Source of the DNA: Leptasterias polaris
Taxonomy: Eukaryota; Echinodermata; Asteroidea; Forcipulatida; Asteriidae
Direction: 5' to 3'
Assembly (NCBI GenBank): GCA_037783415.1
Contig: JAZGTN010000026.1
Span: 1,013,001 to 1,077,000 of the forward strand
Length of the DNA: 64,000 bases
The first letter of the stretch is position 1; every line of letters begins with the position of its first letter. Made by a program: the position numbers and the translations under genes. Of the stretch, positions 23,480-64,000 are shown one piece after another. The notes beneath the pieces were generated by a model. It was not told where the DNA came from. It did no database searches and was given only the letters and a program-made list of their open reading frames with translations.

Positions 23480-24150
23480 TCTGTGCTTAGTAAGTTTCTG
23501 TGGTCACAGGCTTTTTGATATTGGGCACTGCTCCTGATCTGGTGGGCATGTAAAAGATTCAACTCCAAAGACAAAAGACTAAGTCAAAATATTTCTGGCT
23601 CGTCCTTGACCAATTTCCCTTGTACAGCAAAGCAAAATGCTAGACAAAATCTATCAGTTGCTGCTCAAAAATCATCATTTGCTGCTCATTCAGTGTGCTA
23701 TGCAAAAACGCTGGACGAATTCGTTCCCTGCGAGTTCCACAGCCAGTTTTTGCGTAGCAAATAGCAGATTGGCTTATCACTTAGGCTCAACCTCACAAAA
23801 CTGTTGAGCAGAAAATGGTGCTTGGTGATTTTTGTATCTGTTAAGCAAAAATTAGCAGGGAACCAGTCAACAACAATACAAATTATATTTGGCTGGTAAC
23901 CTGTTTCTACTAAGCAAGATTTTTTGATGCCAAGCAATTTTTGGTGCTTAAGAGTTGATGAAATTGGATACATGACCAATTTTTTTTAGAGCTGCCTGAG
24001 TACAAAACAATTTGACTCACCTGAATAAGGTTACCAGCCAAATACCATTCCACATGTGTTTTCTGTGACTGGTTCCTGCTTATTTTTGCTTGCCAGAAAG
24101 TTATTAAGCACAAATTTCTGCTAAGCAACTCTATGAAATTGAGTCCTGGG
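23480..24150. repeat. Degenerate 'CTCTATGAAATTG' family repeats
   Basis: Contains repeated 'GGTAACCTGTT', 'AAGCAA', 'CAGGGAACCAGTC' blocks and ends with 'CTCTATGAAATTGAGTCCT', matching the right end of the element at 27977-28258. Confidence 0.5.
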
Positions 24151-24747
24151 TGAAAAAGGGACTAGATAGCCGATCTCAAAGACTTTCTTCTATAAATTTG
24201 GTACAAACTTCGACTTCTCACTTTTTTTGAGTGAAATTGTTTACAGTACAAGAACCTGTTCAACCTAAGTGACACAGTTAAGGTTATAATGGCCGACGAC
24301 GCACTTGGCCTCAACGCTTTGAGCACTGCAACTCTTGACAAGTCGAGGGTTGAAAGACCACGAAAAAAACCAATGCTGTGCCTTCACAACAGGTCGCGAT
24401 CTTGGACAAGTTACATTGAGGACTGATTCTGGTAATTGATATTCCACTTTCTACCACACACGCTGCAGTGTGGATGGATGAACCCATATGGTTTCACTTT
24501 ACAACTCACGTCTTTGACATACACAAACCAATTAAGGACCGTTGTTTTAAATGTGTTTTTAATTTTTAATCTTTCTCAGAAATATGTCAGGTGGAGTATC
24601 GCTTGTTTTTTAAAAGGCAGTCAAGCAAACGCTTAGATCAGTCAAACTTCATTATCAGGTTTAACATTACAGTATTTGGTTAATTATAATGAGCATGACA
24701 CTATTAGAGGGAAACCAAAAATGTTTCTGGTTGTCTCAGCCAAGCCT

Positions 24748-24753
24748 TTTATT
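24748..24753 (-). terminator. Candidate CNOT3 poly(A) signal (AATAAA)
   Basis: First minus-strand AATAAA noticed downstream of the CNOT3 stop at 25252, giving a 3' UTR of about 0.5 kb. Position is the only evidence. Confidence 0.35.
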
Positions 24754-25251
24754 TGTTTTTTACCCCCTTGTCAATTGCAAAAGCAGGAGGCATTTTGTCT
24801 TTTGCAAGAATTTCCAACAACGCATCTCTTGCAAAAAAAAACCCCAAAGCACAATGCAACAATATCAAGTTAACAAAAGAAAAATATGGTCAAATATATA
24901 TCTGTTTAAATCAACATTGCTTCTGTGATGAGTTAGTTTTTTCCTCTTTCATTTTATAACAATAATTATCATTCGTCACGATGGACCTGACATAACCTGA
25001 TTTTTTCCTCTTTTTTACAGAAGTATCGGGCAAAAAACACTTCCCTGCTTTAAAACTTTTATGTTTTTTTTTTGTTTATACTTTTTTTAAATAGAAAAAC
25101 TGGTATTTTTCTGTAAAATTATGCCAAGATAAAATGTACCTTCACTCGGAGATCTGATCGCTCTCTATACATAGTCTTAAGTGGCCATCATCACAAGTTT
25201 AAAGGTGACGTAAGAGTGAGAAGTTGTTCATGTCTCGATGGTGATCATTTG

Positions 25252-60326
<35,075 letters not shown>

Positions 60327-60480
60327 CTTGTTACACCAGCCTCAGTGTGGCAGTTTGGGCCATCAATGTGGTATTCTGAGCGCAGGTATTAGGTCTTTCA
60401 ATGAAATTTATAGGTCTGTTTTTTTGCAGTTTTACATCGGGGGTTCATTACAGTAAAGATGGCGGCGGACCGTATAACTC
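60327..60480 (-). promoter_or_regulatory. CNOT3 5' region with YY1-like site
   Basis: DNA just upstream of the CNOT3 start codon. AAAGATGGCGGC on the plus strand at 60456-60467 matches the YY1 core AAGATGGCGGC typical of housekeeping promoters. The transcription start is not located. The third gene starts 1.6 kb away in the opposite direction. Confidence 0.5.
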
Positions 60481-61354
60481 ATAATTTCGATCAAATTTAC
60501 ATCAAAAAAGTAGTTCAACTTAACAAGATGTACTCTAACTATGTTGTAAACTGCTCATCAGGGATCAACAAAATTCACATATTATTCTTAAATTTACAAT
60601 GATACAAACTTCATTATGGTTGCATTCCTGATGAATCATTACAAATGAAATCTTGTTAGCGCGTATGGATATAATTATCCGTGCATAATGCATGCTTTAT
60701 GTGGGAATCCCAGATGGTCATTGCACTTTATTAATATTATATGAAAGAAATAATCAAGAGACTCACTCAAATGATTCTAAAAAACAATCTCTTAACAATT
60801 TTTTACAAAACATGACATCTTTGTATTTACGACAGCACCGGTGTCACCTTAATTTAGTGAATGTCAGACTTATGTAAACTTGAAGCAATTTTGGAGGTCA
60901 TCAGGCAGAGGCAAGGTTGTGACTTTATAATTGACGCAAGGGCCGATGGGATATATTTTGGTTACTAACCTCCGTTCGAAGTTCAGCTGAAAAAAATAAT
61001 AAAAAATGGACATGCCATTGGACTGTGCAGTAAGACGAAAGCAAAATATTTCTGATTTTCTGGTTTTGCATCAATTCTTGTTAACTATGGCATTGTAAAT
61101 TAATATATCGGCATCAAAATCAACAAATGCTTGTGGAGTCATCTTCAGATCAGGAATCGGGCCTTGAAATGTAAGAAAATTCGACATTTTTATTTTAAAT
61201 TGTTTGTAAAAAAAAAAAATGACAGACAGACATCTGACAATACATGATACTTTGACAGATGCGTATCGTATCGATAATCGTTACTGTTTCCATATTGAAC
61301 AGACGTTAACATTCCTTCATTAGGCCTAAACTCGTTAATGTAAAATGATCGACA

Positions 61355-61580
61355 CAGTGGTGGTGATCTACCCACATTTCCCCTTGTTTTGAAGTTGTTG
61401 TGTGGTAATCATAATCTACCCAAACTTCCCACAACTTGCACAAGTGTTTTGTGAAGTTGTGTGGTGATCTACCCGCCCCGCACTTTCCCCTTCACCTGAG
61501 TCACATGTGTGGTGATCTACTTATACCTCCCCTTGTATTGTAAGCTGTGTGGTGATCTACCCATGATACTTCCCCTTGTG
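61355..61580. repeat. Degenerate tandem repeat of 'GTGTGGTGATCTACCC'
   Basis: The motif 'GTGGTGATCTAC(C/T)' occurs at about 61359, 61460, 61510 and 61548, each followed by 'TTCCCCTT'-type sequence; a further diverged unit 'GTGGTAATCATAATCTACCC' lies at about 61402. It is in the 5' region of the third gene. Confidence 0.85.
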
Positions 61581-61910
61581 TAACCTTAAAATGGCCTTTC
61601 CCTCTCAAAGTTGAACATTCCATGCGACTCTCTACACTCGAACCCCCACACACCTTCCAGACGAGTGTGAAGTTTGAGAACCGAGTCGCAGATTACAACA
61701 AGTGCTCTAAATAAACAAATCTGACCCTTGAATAAGATGACACAATTAGTTAAAGTGATTATTAAATGGTTTAATGCAGGCTTGCAAGATGAAAATTGTA
61801 TATGCGTGTAAGTGAAATCACCTTTATATATAATTAACAATTTTTTATTTTATTTATTGAAAACATTTGTGTTTATTAACTGTAAATTGGTGTTTTTATT
61901 GAATTTCTAG

Positions 61911-62183
61911 TGCTAGTGCCAAAACTGAGTTACCAAAATGGACCTTAGTCTAACTGGATCTCAGATTTCCTCGATCAAAAGACCCAGCTCAGCAGGAGGC
62001 AGACCAGGGTCAAGCGGAGGTCGCCAGGGTACCACCAGTGGAGGTCGCACCACACCAAAGACATCCAATCATGTGCGGACCAGCAGTAGCCAGAGCAGCG
62101 TGGTTACTGGCGGGGGTCATGGGTCGTCTGCACGAAAACCAAGCCCAGGGAGAAGCCGACCGGAAAGGACTAACTCAACGAGT
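61911..62183 (+). CDS. Third gene, first coding exon with 27 bp of 5' UTR
   Basis: Acceptor at 61909-61910 (TTTATTGAATTTCTAG), ATG at 61938, donor GTAAGG after 82 codons (phase 0). Reading past the donor meets a stop after seven codons, supporting the splice. Confidence 0.78.
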
Positions 62184-63683
62184 GTAAGGTTTTTGTTCAG
62201 AAGATGAAGGGTAGCAAGAGGGGACATCGATGCTCTCTCCATTTAACCACAATCAGAGCCCAATTTCATGGCTCTGCTTACCGCCGAATTCTGCGCTTGC
62301 GATCACCATTCTCCGCTAACCGAGCAAGCGCCGAATTTCTGCGCTAGATGGGCGAGCAAAAGAATAAGGTGAAGTACACACTCGCACAAGCAATTTTCCT
62401 TTTCCAACCTGTGAAATATGCTTGACATAAGTGCGGAATTCCCTGCTTCTGTAAGCGTCAATTCTTTGCTTGTTACAGTCTTTTGTTTCTTTTTTGCATT
62501 TTGTTCTATCAATTCAAAAGAGTGCGGTCAGGATGGGGAAGGATGTTCCTTTCTGGCCAGGAATTTCAAGTTTGAGAGGGCAGGGCCATTTTCATTTTGC
62601 AAAGGGAACTTCCATTGGAAAATCTTAAAGTCTATGAGAAACTTTTGAAGGGGGCACCAAGGCCAACACCAGGGCAACATAGATTTTGGCCTCCGTGGGC
62701 TTCTGTACAATTCCAAACTTGTCATTTCTTCATGAGATTGATGACGTCTGCCCCTGTGGTTTACCATAAACTACTGCACACATCTTGGAAGCCTGCCTAA
62801 TTGTTTTAAATTGTTTTATTTAGTACTTGCTAAATTCCTACAGTAGACTTACATATTTTCCGTTTTTTGTTGTTTATTTAATATGTAGGGAGTAACCAAT
62901 GGACTGGTAATAAATTCCTCATCTATATCAAATGGAAGACACAAAAGAGGTAGGAATTCTTGAACTGTCAATATAAAATTAAAAATAATTATTTATGAAT
63001 GTATCTCCATAGTACACACTATTAGTATTACAGTTCGCTCTGTGCAAATTTGCAGGCATGCCCCAGCGCAGAACTCCCCACTGTATCTGCTCTGGCTTCC
63101 CTTTCCTGCAGACAGAAACCACTCTGTGATGATGTACGACAATCAAGGGTTTTCATGCTTGATGGTCAAGTCACATTGTAACAAGAAGGTAGAAGGCAAA
63201 GAAACTGGATTGGAGTTCTTTCGTTGAGTGTAAATAGACACAATTCCTGGTTGATTTGTTTTTGTTAGATTTGATTCACCAATAAAAACATTCATTATAC
63301 TCGCTTGCCCCTCCAAAAGTGAGATTAACCCTTCAATAAACATCATCCAATGAGGTATTGATTGACAGACGGACTATGCAAGCCTGCAATGGTATCATCT
63401 GATATTTGCATACACGGTACACACAAAATAGTTCTCTGCACAGTTTTTGCTACCTTACAAAACCTTTGCAGTTGAATTGTTTTAAATGGTTGGTTAAGTC
63501 AATTGGTAAATGTTACTAAGTTTTAGGAGGGTTAACAAAGCATTGTGATAAATTGTATTGGGTACTGATGTAAATACATGCTTTGTGTTCATTAGCTTCA
63601 AGTCATAACGCTGAGTTAAGTCAACGCAGTAACGCCAGTGAAGACAGTAGTGGAGTCTCAGCACGCAGCCGGGAAGCTCCCAG
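61938..63683 (+). CDS. Unidentified Ser/Gly/Arg-rich protein, first three coding exons (gene continues past the window)
   Basis: Coding exons 61938-62183, 62889-62949 and 63596-63683 join with matching phases, giving about 131 residues so far. The ATG at 61938 has context ACCAAAATGG and lies 27 bp into an exon with acceptor GAATTTCTAG, so a non-coding 5' exon is expected upstream. The protein is predicted to be disordered and basic: MDLSLTGSQISSIKRPSSAG, glycine-serine-arginine repeats (GGRPGSSGGR, GGRTTPK), KPSPGRSRPERTNS, then GVTNGLVINSSS and a Ser/Asn/Glu-rich third exon. No domain, signal peptide or membrane segment is visible. I do not recognise the family; many cytoskeletal and signalling scaffolds have such N-termini. 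Confidence 0.75.
62256..62480. repeat. Partial 'CCCAATTTCAT' family element
   Basis: 'GAGCCCAATTTCATGGCTCT' then 'GCTTACCGCCGAATTCTGCG' resemble the left half of 27977-28258. In the first intron of the third gene. Confidence 0.6.
62555..62723. mobile_element. 'GGCCTGGAATT' MITE, diverged termini
   Basis: 'CAGGAATTTCAAGTTTGAGA', 'TTTTGCAAAGGGAACTTCCA' and 'GGGGCACCAAGGCCAACACC' match the family core. Confidence 0.8.
62889..62949 (+). CDS. Third gene, second coding exon
   Basis: Acceptor TTATTTAATATGTAG, donor GTAGGA. GVTNGLVINSSSISNGRHKR plus one base. Confidence 0.7.
63052..63297 (+). mobile_element. Family A repeat, near full length, opposite orientation
   Basis: Opens TGCAGGCATGCCCCAGCGCA and ends GATTTGATTCACCAATAAAA. 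Here it is on the plus strand, again the sense strand of the host gene. The AATAAA near the end suggests a SINE or the 3' tail of a retroelement. Confidence 0.85.
63596..63683 (+). CDS. Third gene, third coding exon
   Basis: Acceptor TTTGTGTTCATTAG, donor GTAAAG. The first two bases complete Ala, then SSHNAELSQRSNASEDSSGV to SREAP plus two bases. Confidence 0.7.
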
Positions 63684-63849
63684 GTAAAGTGGCCATTAGA
63701 ATCACTCAGAGGTTTAGTCTCAATTCAAGCTGTTTAAATACATTTATTACACACTACTTTATGCCCTGATCATGCGAGACTATTTGATGAATTATTAACC
63801 ATAATCTTCTCCTGCAAAAGTCTCTTCAGGAAGTTGTCTGACTTTCAAG

Positions 63850-64000
63850 GATTTTTATTTCATTTCATTTAATAATTCTGGTGTTGAAGCCAGGATTCTT
63901 AGAAAAGCAAACTTAATCACTATACTAGCCAAGAACCCCATGGAGAGAAGACAAGGGAAGAAGTTAAAGTTTTTGATGTGGGAGGAAATCCTCATTTATA
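63850..64000. mobile_element. SINE-like repeat cut by the window end
   Basis: 'CATGGAGAGAAGACAAGGGA' and '(CATTT)n' blocks match 46545-46800. Confidence 0.6.

Noticed and set aside
24289..24426. Plus-strand 45-codon frame opening MADDALGLNALS, and on the minus strand a frame with HPHCSVCGRKW
   Set aside because: Both are short, overlap each other, have no convincing exon borders and match no family I can name.

Overview
The window is animal (metazoan) nuclear DNA. It has short exons inside long AT-rich introns, canonical GT/AG splice sites, no bacterial-type gene packing, and a very high density of small inverted-repeat elements and tRNA-derived SINEs. The repeat families (TTAA-flanked elements opening AGRGGCACT, 'GGCCTGGAATT' elements, 'CCCAATTTCATAGAGC' elements, SINEs with a 'TCCTTAAGCAAGACA' body) look to me like those of echinoderm genomes, possibly a sea star. 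That assignment rests on memory of repeat families and is an inference only.

Three protein-coding genes can be supported. (1) 2279-8622, plus strand: the 3' portion of an SLC10-family sodium/bile acid cotransporter gene. Six coding exons join with consistent phases; the 5' end was not found and probably lies to the left of the window. Its last exon is four codons long and gives a C-terminus ending S-T-V, a class I PDZ ligand. (2) 60326 down to 25252, minus strand: a complete CNOT3 gene (CCR4-NOT subunit 3) of 17 coding exons. All junction phases agree and the model encodes 777 residues, including a 49-glutamine tract. (3) From 61938 to the right edge, plus strand: the first three coding exons of an unidentified Ser/Gly/Arg-rich protein, head-to-head with CNOT3.

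Layout: 1-2.2 kb tandem and palindromic repeats; 2.3-8.9 kb SLC10 gene; 9-22.6 kb intergenic, with long perfect-hairpin elements, several MITEs, a decayed L2/CR1-type retrotransposon tail and G/C homopolymer clusters; 22.9-23.4 kb a six-unit 78-bp minisatellite; 25.2-60.3 kb CNOT3, with introns built largely from mobile elements, including a 2.55-kb element with perfect 27-bp terminal repeats; 60.3-61.9 kb a divergent promoter interval; 61.9-64 kb the third gene.

The strongest unusual points are structural. Fragments of CNOT3 exons 6 and 15 are duplicated into neighbouring introns. The exon 15 duplication carries an empty target site that shows the insertion unit of one MITE family. A roughly 480-bp direct repeat flanks an in-frame exon of CNOT3. 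The SLC10 C-terminus can end in two ways, with or without a PDZ ligand. I saw no evidence of a wholly new biochemical system, CRISPR, operon or RNA gene.
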